Shown here: positions 1 to 8,558 of the stretch, one piece after another
Numbering within the stretch: the stretch's first letter is position 1
How the letters are laid out: each line of letters starts with the position of its first letter
Source: Streptomyces sp. man185
GTDB lineage: Bacteria > Actinomycetota > Actinomycetes > Streptomycetales > Streptomycetaceae
Reading direction: 5' to 3'
NCBI GenBank assembly: GCA_002551355.1
Contig: NTHE01000022.1
Location: forward strand, 49,921-113,920
Length of the DNA: 64,000 nt
Notes under the pieces: model-generated
What the model saw: the letters and a program-made list of their open reading frames with translations, nothing else
What the model was told of the DNA's origin: nothing
The model's database searches: none
Made by a program: the position numbers and the translations under genes

Positions 1-421
1 ACGCGTACCGCTGGAGCACCCGGTGGTCCCGCAGCAGCACCACCACGGCGGTGAACAGTGCGACGCCGAGCGTCGACCAGACGAGCTGGGTGGGTGCGGC
101 CTGGTCCCTGGGGGTCTCCAGATCGAGCCGGTAGATCAGCACCAGGCCAAGACCGTTGAGCAGGACGGCGATCGGGAGCAGCAGCGGATCGGCGTACGGG
201 GCCCGGAAGCGGACCGCCACATGGGCGAGCAGCGCGAGCGCCCCGAGCCCGGCGCCGTATCCGGCGACATCGGGGGGCACGGCGCTGTCGTGGGCGAGGC
301 CGACCGCCGCATAGCCGAAGACGGAGATCAGGACGGCCCCGACGAGGAGGGCGAGCTCCACCCCGCGCCGCTTGGGCAGGCGGAGCTCGGGCGGGGGAGC
401 GTCCGCCGTCGTTGCGGTCAT
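1..421 (-). CDS. FtsW/RodA/SpoVE-family membrane protein, N-terminal part (gene leaves the window)
   Basis: The reading frame starts at ATG 421 and stays open to the window edge, giving about 140 residues with no stop. The N-terminus is Pro-rich and then has at least four hydrophobic segments. The stretch APYADPLLLPIAVLLNGLGL and the following IYRLD are typical of the N-terminal half of actinobacterial FtsW/RodA (SEDS) proteins. Known members are peptidoglycan glycosyltransferases of division or elongation that work with a class B PBP. The catalytic loop would lie outside the window, so which SEDS paralogue this is cannot be decided. Family call by residue pattern; identity of the paralogue is open. 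Confidence 0.75.
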   Translation of the reverse strand, partial: MTATTADAPPPELRLPKRRGVELALLVGAVLISVFGYAAVGLAHDSAVPPDVAGYGAGLGALALLAHVAVRFRAPYADPLLLPIAVLLNGLGLVLIYRLDLETPRDQAAPTQLVWSTLGVALFTAVVVLLRDHRVLQRYA

Positions 422-535
422 GCCCCGCAACGTAGCAAGAGGTGGGCGGCATTTCCCTTATGTCACACCTTTGCTCATGTCAGGCCCCCGGCTCGCGCCG
501 GGTCCCCGCCCCTGCCGGAGCCCCCTGCGCGCACG

Positions 536-585
536 CGCCCGCCCGCGAAGCGCGCGGCGACGGGGCCGGGCTTCGCGGGCGGGCG
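536..585. terminator. Hairpin downstream of the SH3-protein gene
   Basis: A perfect 15-bp inverted repeat (536-550 with 571-585, arm CGCCCGCCCGCGAAG) encloses a 20-nt loop. It begins 28 nt past the stop codon of the minus-strand SH3 gene. There is no T tract, as is common for GC-rich Streptomyces terminators. It separates that gene from the FtsW/RodA gene read in the same direction. Confidence 0.6.
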
Positions 586-612
586 GATGTGCGGGGTGCG
601 GGTGACGCGAGG

Positions 613-1113
613 TCAGCACCACTTCGGCGCGGAGCCGATGTTCTCGATGTAGCGGGCCGAGCCCCAGGCCCAGGTGCCGTCGGTCAGCAGGTACCAGCGG
701 TTGTTGCCGTCGACCTGGTCGCCCTGCGTCTTGCAGAAGATGTTGACGTACGAGCCGTACTTCACCGAGCCGACGACGCGGCTGCTGCGGGTCGGCTTGT
801 CACGGAGCAGCAGGTACGGCTTGGCGATGACCCGTCCCTTGTAGGTCCGCTTGGGCGCCTGGGGCCGCGCCTGGCCCTGGGCCTGCGCCTCCTGGCGGGC
901 CTCCTTCTGCTGCGCCTCGTGCTCGCGCTGCAGCGCCGAGGCGGAGAGCTCGTCGGACGTCGGGTCCGGAGCGGTGGCCTCCGCGCGCTGGCCGACGGGC
1001 TGGGGGTCGGCCGCCAGCGCGGCGGGAGCGGCGGCCGTGAGCGCCGCGAGCGTGCCGGTGGCGACGCAGAGACCGAGCCGGCGAAGCCGCGAGGAGCGGG
1101 ACAGGGGGGACAT
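613..1113 (-). CDS. Secreted SH3-domain protein
   Basis: A 166-residue protein. Residues 1-35 form a Sec signal peptide: a basic start (RSSRLRRLG), a hydrophobic Ala/Leu core and AAPAALAA-D as a likely cleavage site. A Gln/Glu/Ala-rich linker follows (about 55-90). Residues 95-166 look like a bacterial SH3b domain, with PYLLLRDKPTRSSRVVGSV at its start and a closing Trp-Cys. Such domains bind peptidoglycan or other wall polymers outside the cell; no catalytic domain is attached. Start ATG 1113 has GGAGG upstream. A TAGCGT -10 lies at 1179-1174 on the minus strand. Ligand unknown. Confidence 0.75.
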   Translation of the reverse strand: MSPLSRSSRLRRLGLCVATGTLAALTAAAPAALAADPQPVGQRAEATAPDPTSDELSASALQREHEAQQKEARQEAQAQGQARPQAPKRTYKGRVIAKPYLLLRDKPTRSSRVVGSVKYGSYVNIFCKTQGDQVDGNNRWYLLTDGTWAWGSARYIENIGSAPKWC

Positions 1114-1206
1114 GCTGCCTCCATGCGATGAGGAACGGGACCGTGGGGGACACGAGCTGGGCTCGTGATCGTCACGCTAGATTCGCCACTCACGGTCTGC
1201 AACGCG

Positions 1207-2589
1207 TCACGATGCGTGAGGGCTGCTCCTCGTTGAGCCGTCCGGGTCGTCCGGGCCGTCCGGACCCCCGTCACCACCGGGATTCCCGTCACCATCGCCG
1301 TTGCCGAGCCGCACGTACTCCGGCAGGGTCAACCGGGCGAGCGCGCCGCCGTCCGGCGGATTGTCGAAATCCAGCCGGGCGCCGATGACCTGGGCCTGGC
1401 CGAGGGCGATGGTCAGCCCGAGGCCGTGCCCCTTGCCCGCGCCGTCCGTGCGGAACCGCTGCGGCCCGCCGTCCAGCAGATACGCCGGAAACCCGGGGCC
1501 GTGGTCCGTCACGGTGACCACCGGGCCGTCCACGCTCAGCACCACCGGAGGACCTCCGTGCCGATGGGCGTTGGCCACCAGGTTGCCGATCACCCGCTCC
1601 AGGCGCCGCCGGTCGGTCTCCACCCGCGCCGCGCCGCTCACCCGTACCTCGGTGTCGGTGCCCGACGCCCGCACGACCCGCTCCGCCACCGGCGCGAGGT
1701 CGTGAACGGCGAGGTCGACCTGCTCGGTACGGGCGTCGAGGCGGGAGATCTCCAGCAGGTCCTCCGTCAGCGCCCGCATGGCCCGGACCCGGTCGCGCAC
1801 CAGCTCCGCCGGGCGGCCGGGCGGCAGCAGTTCGGCTGCGGCAGACAGACCGGTCAGCGGGGTGCGCAGCTCGTGCGCCACGTCGGCGGTGAACCGCTGC
1901 TCGGTCTGGAGCTTGCGCTGGAGGGTCGAGGCCATGGTGTCGAGCGCGCCCGCCACGATCGCCACCTCGTCCTGGGCGCGGACCGGACGCGCGGTCCGGG
2001 GGTCCGCCACCCGGGCGTCGAGATCGCCCGCGCTGATCCGGCGGGCCACCCGGGCGCTCTGGTGGAGCCTGCGGGTCACCCGGCCGACGGCGAACAGTCC
2101 GACGAGCAGAGTGGCGGCGATGGCCAGCAGCGAGGAGCCGATGATCGCCCGGTCCAGCCCGCCGATGGTGCGGGCACTGTGGCTGTAGTCCGTCCAAGTG
2201 GCCAGCGCCCGCCCGTCCGCCGGGCCCGCCGCCCACATGGCGGGGCCGCCCTGCCCGTCGGGGTCGCCCGGCGGGTGCGGTCCGTCCGCGACGAGGGTGC
2301 CCCGCTCGCCGTCGGCGGCCAGTGCGCGCAGCGAGGCGGGCAGGCCCGGCGGGTCGATGCCGGAGCCCCGGGGCAGCGGCTCCCCGGCCTCGTACGCGTC
2401 GGTGACGACCTCCAGCCGGCTCAGCGCCTTCTCGCGGGCGTGCTCGACCGTCTGCCGGGTGACCGCGGTGTGCACCAGGAGACCGAGGAGGGCGGCCAGG
2501 GTGCAGCACATGGCGGTCAGGAAGACCGCCGACTTCCAGGTGAGGCTCGCGGTCCAGGAGGGCGAGCGGAACCGGCGCCGACGTCTCAT
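1207..2589 (-). CDS. Orphan membrane sensor histidine kinase
   Basis: A 460-residue kinase. It has one TM at about 20-42, an extracytoplasmic region to about 145, a second TM at about 149-170 and a HAMP linker. The H box FTADVAHELRTPLTG places the phospho-acceptor His near 239. The ATPase domain follows, with an N box (NLVANAHRHGG) and the G boxes GPGFP and GLGLTIA. The C-terminus is a Gly/Asp/Pro-rich tail. Its start overlaps the stop of the upstream lipoprotein gene by 4 bp, so the two are translationally coupled. No response-regulator gene lies next to it. The lipoprotein-plus-kinase pairing resembles cseA/cseC of the sigma-E system of S. coelicolor, where a regulator (cseB) sits between them; that parallel is inference. 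Confidence 0.85.
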   Translation of the reverse strand: MRRRRRFRSPSWTASLTWKSAVFLTAMCCTLAALLGLLVHTAVTRQTVEHAREKALSRLEVVTDAYEAGEPLPRGSGIDPPGLPASLRALAADGERGTLVADGPHPPGDPDGQGGPAMWAAGPADGRALATWTDYSHSARTIGGLDRAIIGSSLLAIAATLLVGLFAVGRVTRRLHQSARVARRISAGDLDARVADPRTARPVRAQDEVAIVAGALDTMASTLQRKLQTEQRFTADVAHELRTPLTGLSAAAELLPPGRPAELVRDRVRAMRALTEDLLEISRLDARTEQVDLAVHDLAPVAERVVRASGTDTEVRVSGAARVETDRRRLERVIGNLVANAHRHGGPPVVLSVDGPVVTVTDHGPGFPAYLLDGGPQRFRTDGAGKGHGLGLTIALGQAQVIGARLDFDNPPDGGALARLTLPEYVRLGNGDGDGNPGGDGGPDGPDDPDGSTRSSPHAS

Positions 2590-3341
2590 CGCGTCTCCGC
2601 GGCGAATTCCGAAGGCGTACGGGAGGAGGGGCCGGAGGGCGTCGGCGTGCGCGTCGCCCTCGGGGCCTTCCGGTGCTCGGGCGTCCGCAGGATCTCGTCA
2701 CGGGTGGCCAGCATCGCGCGCTGCCGCTCGTCCCAGGACCACGCGGTGCGGTACTCGTACCCCGGGATCACCGAGGGAGCCCGCATGATCAGGTCCCGGC
2801 CCGCCAGCTCCACGCTGATCACGGCGTCGTAGGTGGACATGATCCGGGTCAGCCCGCCCCCGTCCGGCATGTAGACGCGCACGGCGAGCTGCCGGTCGGG
2901 CATCCGGATGCCGAGCACCAGTTCGTCTCTGCCGTCACCGGTCAGATCGCGGTAGTACGGCGGGAGGACCGGGCAGTCGTCCGGGGCGGTCCGGCACGCC
3001 TCGATCTGCCGGACCGTGCTGTCCGGCAGATCGTCCAGGCCGCTGTCCCGGTCCGTCTTCGCCTTCAGACCGGCCTGAGCCACGGCCACCGGGTCCAGCC
3101 GCCGCACATCACCGCCGGTCACCCGGACCCCCGGGATGCGGGCGGTCTCGCCCTCGCCGTAGTCGTACGGGGCGGCGGAGGCCGGCGGCAGATCCGGCCA
3201 GAGGCTCTTGGGCTCGACGGCAGACGACGCGTCCCCCGCGCTCTTCAGCCCGCCGGCCGCGCCGCAGCCGGACAGCAGGGCGAGCGCGGCGACGGCGGAC
3301 ACGGCGGTGCGGGTCGCCGCCGGGGCGCGGTGCGGGCGCAC
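2586..3341 (-). CDS. Lipoprotein coupled to the histidine kinase (CseA-like architecture)
   Basis: A 251-residue protein starting at GTG 3341 behind AGGAGG. The N-terminus is a lipoprotein signal with lipobox LLSGC, so the mature protein would be anchored to the outer face of the membrane. The central part contains RDLTGDGRDELVLGI, a calcium-loop-like FG-GAP motif, and the C-terminus is Thr/Pro/Ser-rich. Overlap of the stop with the kinase start suggests that it modulates the kinase. A TAGGGT -10 lies at 3381-3376 on the minus strand. The comparison with CseA, a lipoprotein that dampens the CseBC pathway, rests on gene order and architecture only. Confidence 0.7.
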   Translation of the reverse strand: MRPHRAPAATRTAVSAVAALALLSGCGAAGGLKSAGDASSAVEPKSLWPDLPPASAAPYDYGEGETARIPGVRVTGGDVRRLDPVAVAQAGLKAKTDRDSGLDDLPDSTVRQIEACRTAPDDCPVLPPYYRDLTGDGRDELVLGIRMPDRQLAVRVYMPDGGGLTRIMSTYDAVISVELAGRDLIMRAPSVIPGYEYRTAWSWDERQRAMLATRDEILRTPEHRKAPRATRTPTPSGPSSRTPSEFAAETR

Positions 3342-3452
3342 GGCTCGCCTCCTCTTCCGACGACAGCGATCTCACACCCTAATCGGACGTCCGCGCGCAA
3401 TGCCCGGTTCGCACCACCGTGTAACGGTGCGTGGCTCTACGTTCGCCGCAGG

Positions 3453-3482
3453 GTCAGCGCTGGTACAGGTCAGCGCTGGTAC
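3453..3482. repeat. 14-bp direct repeat at the end of the zinc-ribbon gene
   Basis: Two copies of GTCAGCGCTGGTAC (3453-3466 and 3469-3482) with a 16-bp period. The second copy contains the stop codon and last codons of the minus-strand zinc-ribbon gene; the first lies just outside it. This looks like a small local duplication. Confidence 0.7.
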
Positions 3483-3787
3483 GGGTTCTGCCCGGGCGGC
3501 GTGACGCCGGGCTGCTGCGGGGCCTGACCGTAGGCGTTGCCGTCCTGCCCGGCCGCGGCCTGGGCGAGCAGCTGGTCCGCCTCCTCCTTGGGTATCTGCC
3601 GCTCCCCGCCGCAGAACGTGCACTGCGTGGCGTACTTCGTCGAGAACGGGAACAGCGGGATGAAGAACAGCGTGAACTTCGTGACCCGCTTGCGCAGGGT
3701 GTGCGCCGCAGGGTTGCCGCACCAGCCGCACACCATCGTCAGGACGGCCAGCTGGTAGAGGTAGCCCTTGGTACCGAAAATGATCAT
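3470..3787 (-). CDS. Small zinc-ribbon protein
   Basis: A 105-residue protein. Start ATG 3787 is chosen because it overlaps the upstream stop codon (ATGA) and gives the conserved beginning MIIFGTKGY. Two cysteine pairs, CGWC (about 21-24) and CTFC (about 54-57), would bind one zinc ion. Between them lies a hydrophobic stretch (FTLFFIPLFPFSTKY) that could touch or enter the membrane. The C-terminus is Gln/Pro/Gly-rich. This matches small zinc-ribbon proteins common in Streptomyces; no function is known. Coupling to the HEAT-repeat gene suggests that they act together. Confidence 0.75.
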   Translation of the reverse strand: MIIFGTKGYLYQLAVLTMVCGWCGNPAAHTLRKRVTKFTLFFIPLFPFSTKYATQCTFCGGERQIPKEEADQLLAQAAAGQDGNAYGQAPQQPGVTPPGQNPYQR

Positions 3788-6048
3788 GTCGTGGTCCCTT
3801 TCCCCGTCCCCCGGAGTGCCTGTCGGCACAGCGCCAGGAGCTTTTCGTCCTCGTGGATGTCATGACTGCCGTACCCGCCGTCCATCGCGTTGTGACGGCG
3901 TACGGAGGCGAGTTCGCTCCGCAGGACGTGTGCTGCGGCCGACCCCTCCGGGACCGGCCCCATCCGTGCCAGGCATTCTGCCACCCGGAGCCGGACATGG
4001 CGGCTCTGCTCCCAGGCGGTGAGCAGTGCGTCGGTCGTCTCCCGCGACCGGCCGGACACCTCCCACAGCGCGATCGCCGCATCCACCCGCAGCCACAGCT
4101 CCTCGTGCGCCAGCAGCCCGCGCAGCCGGGGCGCGACCACCGCGGCACGCGGCCCGAGGGCCCCCAGCGCCACCGCCGCCGCCCGCCGGTCGTGCACCTG
4201 GTCCGACTGGAGGCCCTCGATCAGCACCGGCAACACCGCCTCCGCGTCCCCGGAGACCGCCCACAGCGCCTCGGCCGCCTCCGTCGCGGAGGCCGTCCCC
4301 GGGCGGCGGGTCAGCGCCCGCAGCTCCGGGACGGCCTCTCGTGCTGCGGGCCCGAACGACCCCAGCGCCCGCAGCGCCGCCGTACGCAGCCACTCGCCCC
4401 GGTACTCCGGCGCCCCGCGCAGCACCCGCAGCACCTCGGGGGCGGCCTCGCCCGCGCGCAGCCCGGTCAGCCCGGCCAGCAGCGGGCTCGCCCGGTCGTA
4501 GGCGCCCTCGTCCAGAACCACTTCCGCGAGCCTGCGCCGCAGCGCCCCGGCGAGTGGCCGGGCCACCGCCCCCAGGTGGCCCACCGCGAACCCCACGTCG
4601 TGCGCCACCTGCGGCAGCTCCAGGGCCGCCGCGAGCGCGGGCACCGCACGGGCGTCGCCGAGCCGCGCCAGGGCCTTCACGGTGGAGCCGAGCCCGGGCG
4701 GACCGCTGGCCCAGGTCTTCACCCAGCTCCCGGGATCGGCGGCCAGCCGGGCGGCCAGGGCGTCCGCGGCCGGCGCGGCGAGGCCGAACAGCTCCTCCAG
4801 CACATGGGACGCGGCCTCGGCCAGCCGGGGCTCGGGGTCGGAGAGCTGCTCGCCGACGAGCGCCACCAACTCCTCGTACGGGCCGCGCCAGGCCCGTATC
4901 AGCCCGCCGCTCATCCGTACGGCGTCGATGCGCTGCCGACGGTCGGGGCTGCGCAACTGGTCGGCGAGCAGCGCTGTGCGGTCGCCGACCCGGTCGTCGA
5001 GGCCGACGTGCAGGGTGCGCAGCAGGTCCGCGGCCCAGGGAGCGCCGCGTCCGGCGTTGTCCTGGGTGGACAGTGACCGCAGCTGCCCCACGAGCGTCGG
5101 CGTCGTGACGTGCTCGCCCCGGCAGGTCTCCGCCGCGGTCACGGGCTCCGCGTCGACGGGCTCGGCGTCCACCGGCTCCGAGTCGACCGGTTGCGCTTCC
5201 ACCGGCTCCGCTTCGAACGGCTCCGCGTCGGGGGCCCGACCGGGGCCCGGCGCGGAGCCCTTCCGCGCTGCGATGTCCTCCCGTGCGGCGTCGACTTCCG
5301 GGGCGGCGCACTCCTCCGGCGTCGCACGCATCTCGCGCAGCAGCCCCGAGACCACCGGCACCACGTCGTCGGGCAGCCCGTCGGGCGAACAGCGCGCCAG
5401 CTGGGCCAGGGCCGCGAGCCGCAGCCTCGGGGAGTGCGCCCGGGACGCCAGCCGGCCCAGCCACTGAGCGACCCGTCCCGCCAGCGGCCGGTGCCGCAGC
5501 GCGACCCGCCCGGCGGCCTCCACGAGGGCGAGCCGCACCTCCTCGTCGGGCTCCACCGGAAGCCGCTCCCGCAGCAGCGCGAGCACCCGCACGGGGTGCC
5601 GGTGCAGTGTGGCGAGCGCCAGCGGGGCCGCGAGCCGCACCCCGGGGTCCTCGTCGGCGATCAGCTCGAAGAACACCCCCGCGCCCGCGGTGACCGCGGC
5701 CGCCGCCATCGCGTAGTTCGCGGCGCCCTCGATCTCGTCCTCGTCTATCTCCGCCTCGTCGTCCTCGTCGAGGTCGAAGCCGCCGATGCTGGTGAGCAGT
5801 TCGACCACGCTGCCCCGGTCCTGCACCCCCGGGGCCACGATCAGCTCGAAAAGGAACGGGATGCACGCGAGCGTGCACGCGTACACATCGCCCTGGTGGT
5901 GCACCGCGCCGTACATGCCGTCGAGCGCGGCCTCCCGTTCCGCCGGATCGTCGGACGCCAGCCCCCGCAGCAGCTCCGGCACGTCGTCGGCAGGCCCGTA
6001 GGCATGCTCCATCGAGGCCCAGTCGACCTCGTCGATCCCCGAGAACAC
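3784..6048 (-). CDS. HEAT-repeat (PBS-lyase-type) protein
   Basis: A 754-residue protein. The start is GTG 6048, giving VFSGIDEVDW, because GGGGAGGGG lies 6 nt upstream; the frame stays open further up only by chance. Two blocks of alpha-helical HEAT repeats (about 30-240 and 330-740) carry motifs such as DEDPGVRLAAPLALA and GDARAVPALAAAL. They are separated by an acidic, Pro-rich linker containing pentapeptide repeats (DNA 5142-5231). No catalytic motif is visible, so a protein-interaction scaffold is likely. Its stop overlaps the start of the zinc-ribbon gene. What it binds is unknown. Confidence 0.8.
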   Translation of the reverse strand: MFSGIDEVDWASMEHAYGPADDVPELLRGLASDDPAEREAALDGMYGAVHHQGDVYACTLACIPFLFELIVAPGVQDRGSVVELLTSIGGFDLDEDDEAEIDEDEIEGAANYAMAAAAVTAGAGVFFELIADEDPGVRLAAPLALATLHRHPVRVLALLRERLPVEPDEEVRLALVEAAGRVALRHRPLAGRVAQWLGRLASRAHSPRLRLAALAQLARCSPDGLPDDVVPVVSGLLREMRATPEECAAPEVDAAREDIAARKGSAPGPGRAPDAEPFEAEPVEAQPVDSEPVDAEPVDAEPVTAAETCRGEHVTTPTLVGQLRSLSTQDNAGRGAPWAADLLRTLHVGLDDRVGDRTALLADQLRSPDRRQRIDAVRMSGGLIRAWRGPYEELVALVGEQLSDPEPRLAEAASHVLEELFGLAAPAADALAARLAADPGSWVKTWASGPPGLGSTVKALARLGDARAVPALAAALELPQVAHDVGFAVGHLGAVARPLAGALRRRLAEVVLDEGAYDRASPLLAGLTGLRAGEAAPEVLRVLRGAPEYRGEWLRTAALRALGSFGPAAREAVPELRALTRRPGTASATEAAEALWAVSGDAEAVLPVLIEGLQSDQVHDRRAAAVALGALGPRAAVVAPRLRGLLAHEELWLRVDAAIALWEVSGRSRETTDALLTAWEQSRHVRLRVAECLARMGPVPEGSAAAHVLRSELASVRRHNAMDGGYGSHDIHEDEKLLALCRQALRGTGKGTTT
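5142..5231. repeat. 15-bp tandem repeat coding for an acidic VDAEP linker
   Basis: Six imperfect 15-bp units, each encoding five residues of the type V-D/E-A/S-E/Q-P, lie in the linker between the two HEAT blocks. Units differ by one to four bases. They form a flexible acidic spacer likely to vary in copy number between strains. Confidence 0.75.
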
Positions 6049-6335
6049 GCCATCCCCTCCCCACGACCACGGCAGCGCCCGGACCGGAGCGCCCCGTGCC
6101 GCGCCCTGTCCGTCACACTCCTCCCGGCGCGCCCCGTAGAAAGCGCCTGCGCAGAGTGTGCACCACCGGTCCGACAATCCACCCGCCACTTGTGGCCTTT
6201 CCTCGGCCCGTAACCAGGTCATGACCCCATCAAGACGTTTCGGCCGTGACGTCCTTGTGGGATCCCTGTGAACCGTGCCGCCTCCGGGGACGTCCCAGCG
6301 GGTCTCCGGGGGTCTCCGGACGTCGCCCGGGAGTG

Positions 6336-7226
6336 TCACACGGGCAGCGGACGTGCCTGTTCCGGGTCGTTCAGCGGGGCGAGGAGGTCGCCGTGCCGGT
6401 CCAGCCGGGCGGCCATGTCCTCGGCGCGGAACACCAGGGCCCCGGCCTCCCGGCACCCCGCGATCTCGTCCCAGGTGACCGGGGCCGAGACGGTGGGCTC
6501 GGACCTGGCGCGCAGGGTGTAGGGCGTGGCGGTCGTCTTCGACGCGGCGTTCTGGCTGAAGTCGACGAACACCTTGCCCGGCCGCAGGGCGCGCTTCATC
6601 CGGTGCAGGGCCAGCCCCGGGAGGGACTCCTCCGCCTCCATGGCGAGCCGCTTCGCGTACGCGGACACCTCGCCGGACGGGGTCGGCTCCAGCGGAACCA
6701 GCAGGTGCAGCCCCTTGGACCCGGACGTCTTCCCGTACGCGAGCAGCCCGTCGGCCGCGAGCCGCTCCCGCAGCCAGAGCGCCACCGCGCAGCACTCCAC
6801 GACGGTCGCGGGGGAGCCGGGGTCCAGGTCGAAGACCATCCGGTCGGCGATCTCCGGCGCGTCGTCACGCCACTGCGGGGTGTGGAACTCCACCACCAGG
6901 TTCGCCGCCCACATCAGCGAGGCCAGATCGCCCACGACCACCTGCCGGGCGCCCGGGTCCTCGCTCCGGGGGACGGGGGTGGTCCCCACCCAGGCGGGCG
7001 TACCGGGGGGCGGATTCTTGGTGAAGAAGAGCTGGCCGCCCGGCCCGTCCGGATACCGCAGGAAGGACACCGGCCGGTCGCGCAGATGGGGCAGGATCAC
7101 GCCGCCCGCGGTGGCCGCGTAGTAGTGCAGCACCTCGCCCTTGGTCGTTCCGGTGGCCGGATACAGGACCTTGTCGAGATTGCTGAGCGAGACCCGTCGC
7201 CCCTCCACCTCGGTGATCGGCGTCAT
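6336..7226 (-). CDS. ligD: LigD polymerase domain (non-homologous end-joining primase-polymerase)
   Basis: A 296-residue stand-alone polymerase domain of the LigD/AEP type. It adds nucleotides, often ribonucleotides, at double-strand breaks during end joining. Visible features are VSLSNLDKVLYPATG near the N-terminus, the metal-binding FDLDPG (Asp 133 and 135), the nucleotide-binding KTSGSKGLHLLVPL, and FVDFSQN near 215. Nuclease and ATP-ligase domains are absent, so the ligase must be encoded elsewhere, as is usual in Streptomyces. The gene is divergent from ku with about 95 bp between them, supporting a joint repair role. Confidence 0.92.
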   Translation of the reverse strand: MTPITEVEGRRVSLSNLDKVLYPATGTTKGEVLHYYAATAGGVILPHLRDRPVSFLRYPDGPGGQLFFTKNPPPGTPAWVGTTPVPRSEDPGARQVVVGDLASLMWAANLVVEFHTPQWRDDAPEIADRMVFDLDPGSPATVVECCAVALWLRERLAADGLLAYGKTSGSKGLHLLVPLEPTPSGEVSAYAKRLAMEAEESLPGLALHRMKRALRPGKVFVDFSQNAASKTTATPYTLRARSEPTVSAPVTWDEIAGCREAGALVFRAEDMAARLDRHGDLLAPLNDPEQARPLPV

Positions 7227-7321
7227 ACGATAAGAGTCACACGAAATCAGACCAAATCGTCTTTAACCGCTAAAGAGTCCTTCATGGTCGAGAGTCCATA
7301 GCGGTCGGCAAGGGGTGAACG

Positions 7322-8530
7322 GTGAGGTCCATCTGGAACGGCGCGATCTCCTTCGGGCTGGTCAGCATCCCGATCAAGCTGGTCAACGCCACCGAGAACC
7401 ACTCGATCCACTTCCGGCAGATCCACCTCGCCGACGGTGGCCGGATCCGGTACCGCAAGGTCTGCGAACTGGACGAGGAAGAGGTCGCCGGCGGCGACAT
7501 CGGCAAGGCCTACGAGGACGCCGACGGCACGATGATCCCGATCACCGACGAGGACCTCGCCCAGCTCCCGCTGCCCACGGCGAAGACGATCGAGATCGTC
7601 GCCTTCGTACCCGCGGACCGGATCGACCCGCTCCAGATGGACGCGGCGTACTACCTCTCCGCCAACGGCGTCCCGGCCGCCAAGCCGTACACCCTGCTCC
7701 GCGAGGCCCTCAAGCGCAGCAACAAGGTCGCCGTCGCCAAGTACGCCCTGCGCGGCCGCGAACGGCTCGGCATGCTCCGCGTCGTGGACGACGTGATCGC
7801 CATGCACGGCCTGCTGTGGCCGGACGAGATCCGCGCCCCCGAGGGCGTCGCCCCGGACGGCGACGTCACGGTCCGCGACGCCGAACTCGACCTGGCGGAC
7901 GCCCTGATGGACACGCTCGGCGAGGTCGACATGGACAGCCTCCACGACGACTACCGGGAGGCGGTGGAGGAACTCATCGCCGCCAAGGCCTCCGGTGAGA
8001 GCGTGCGCCCGGCCGAGTCCGAGGACACCGGCGGCGGCAAGGTCATCGACCTGATCGCGGCCCTGGAGAACAGTGTGCAGGCGGCCAAGAAGTCCCGGGG
8101 CGAGGAGGGAGCCGGGACGGAGGACGAGGGCGAGGACGAGGGCGACATCGCCGACGTCCACCCCATCAAGAAGACGTCCGGAAAGTCCGCCGGGAAGACG
8201 TCGGGGAAGTCCTCCGCACAGACCACGAAGAAGACCACGCACCGCGCCCCGACCGGCAAGACGGTCACCCGCTCCGGAGGCTCCACGGCGAAGAAGTCCG
8301 CCCCCAAGCCCACCGGCGCGAAGAAGTCCACGTCGACGGCGAAGAAGTCCGCCCCCAAGTCCACCGGCGCGAAGAAGTCCACGTCGACGGCGAAGAAGTC
8401 CGCCGGAAGCGGGGGGAGCGGCGGGGGCCGGACGGCCGCGAAGAAGACCCCCGCAAAGAAGCGGACGTCGTCGAGCGGCGGCACCTCGGCGAACAAGACG
8501 GCATCCTCCCGCGGACGCGCCTCGGCCTGA
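7322..8530 (+). CDS. ku: Ku, DNA double-strand-break end-binding protein
   Basis: A 402-residue protein starting at GTG 7322. Residues 1-255 are the bacterial Ku core (SIWNGAISFGLVSIPIKLVNAT at the start, VDDVIAMHGLLWPDE, and KASGESVRP near the end), which forms a homodimeric ring on DNA ends and recruits LigD. Residues 256-402 are a disordered Lys/Ser/Thr/Ala tail resembling histone H1, with two exact-frame 17-residue repeats (KKSAPK-TGAKKSTSTA) and more KKT/KKS motifs. Such tails bind DNA in other bacterial Ku proteins. It is divergent from ligD. Confidence 0.95.
   Translation: MRSIWNGAISFGLVSIPIKLVNATENHSIHFRQIHLADGGRIRYRKVCELDEEEVAGGDIGKAYEDADGTMIPITDEDLAQLPLPTAKTIEIVAFVPADRIDPLQMDAAYYLSANGVPAAKPYTLLREALKRSNKVAVAKYALRGRERLGMLRVVDDVIAMHGLLWPDEIRAPEGVAPDGDVTVRDAELDLADALMDTLGEVDMDSLHDDYREAVEELIAAKASGESVRPAESEDTGGGKVIDLIAALENSVQAAKKSRGEEGAGTEDEGEDEGDIADVHPIKKTSGKSAGKTSGKSSAQTTKKTTHRAPTGKTVTRSGGSTAKKSAPKPTGAKKSTSTAKKSAPKSTGAKKSTSTAKKSAGSGGSGGGRTAAKKTPAKKRTSSSGGTSANKTASSRGRASA
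8291..8392. repeat. 51-bp direct repeat in the Ku tail
   Basis: Two near-identical 51-bp copies (8291-8341, 8342-8392) encode 17-residue units beginning KKSAPK. The start of a third unit (KKSAG) follows. Copy number sets the number of lysine pairs in the DNA-binding tail. Confidence 0.9.
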
Positions 8531-8558
8531 GGAGGGGCGGGCGCGGCGGGAGGCAGGA

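Noticed and set aside
3853..5076. Long plus-strand ORF opposite the HEAT-repeat gene
   Set aside because: Antisense shadow caused by GC-rich codon bias; no RBS and low-complexity Arg/Pro/Gln translation.
6049..6795. N-terminal extension of the HEAT-repeat frame
   Set aside because: It runs into the ligD gene on the same strand in another frame; GTG 6048 has a strong RBS and gives the sensible N-terminus.
7266..7305. ACCGCT/AGCGGT inverted repeat in the ligD-ku divergent region
   Set aside because: Only 6 bp with a 28-nt spacer; not distinguishable from chance in this composition.
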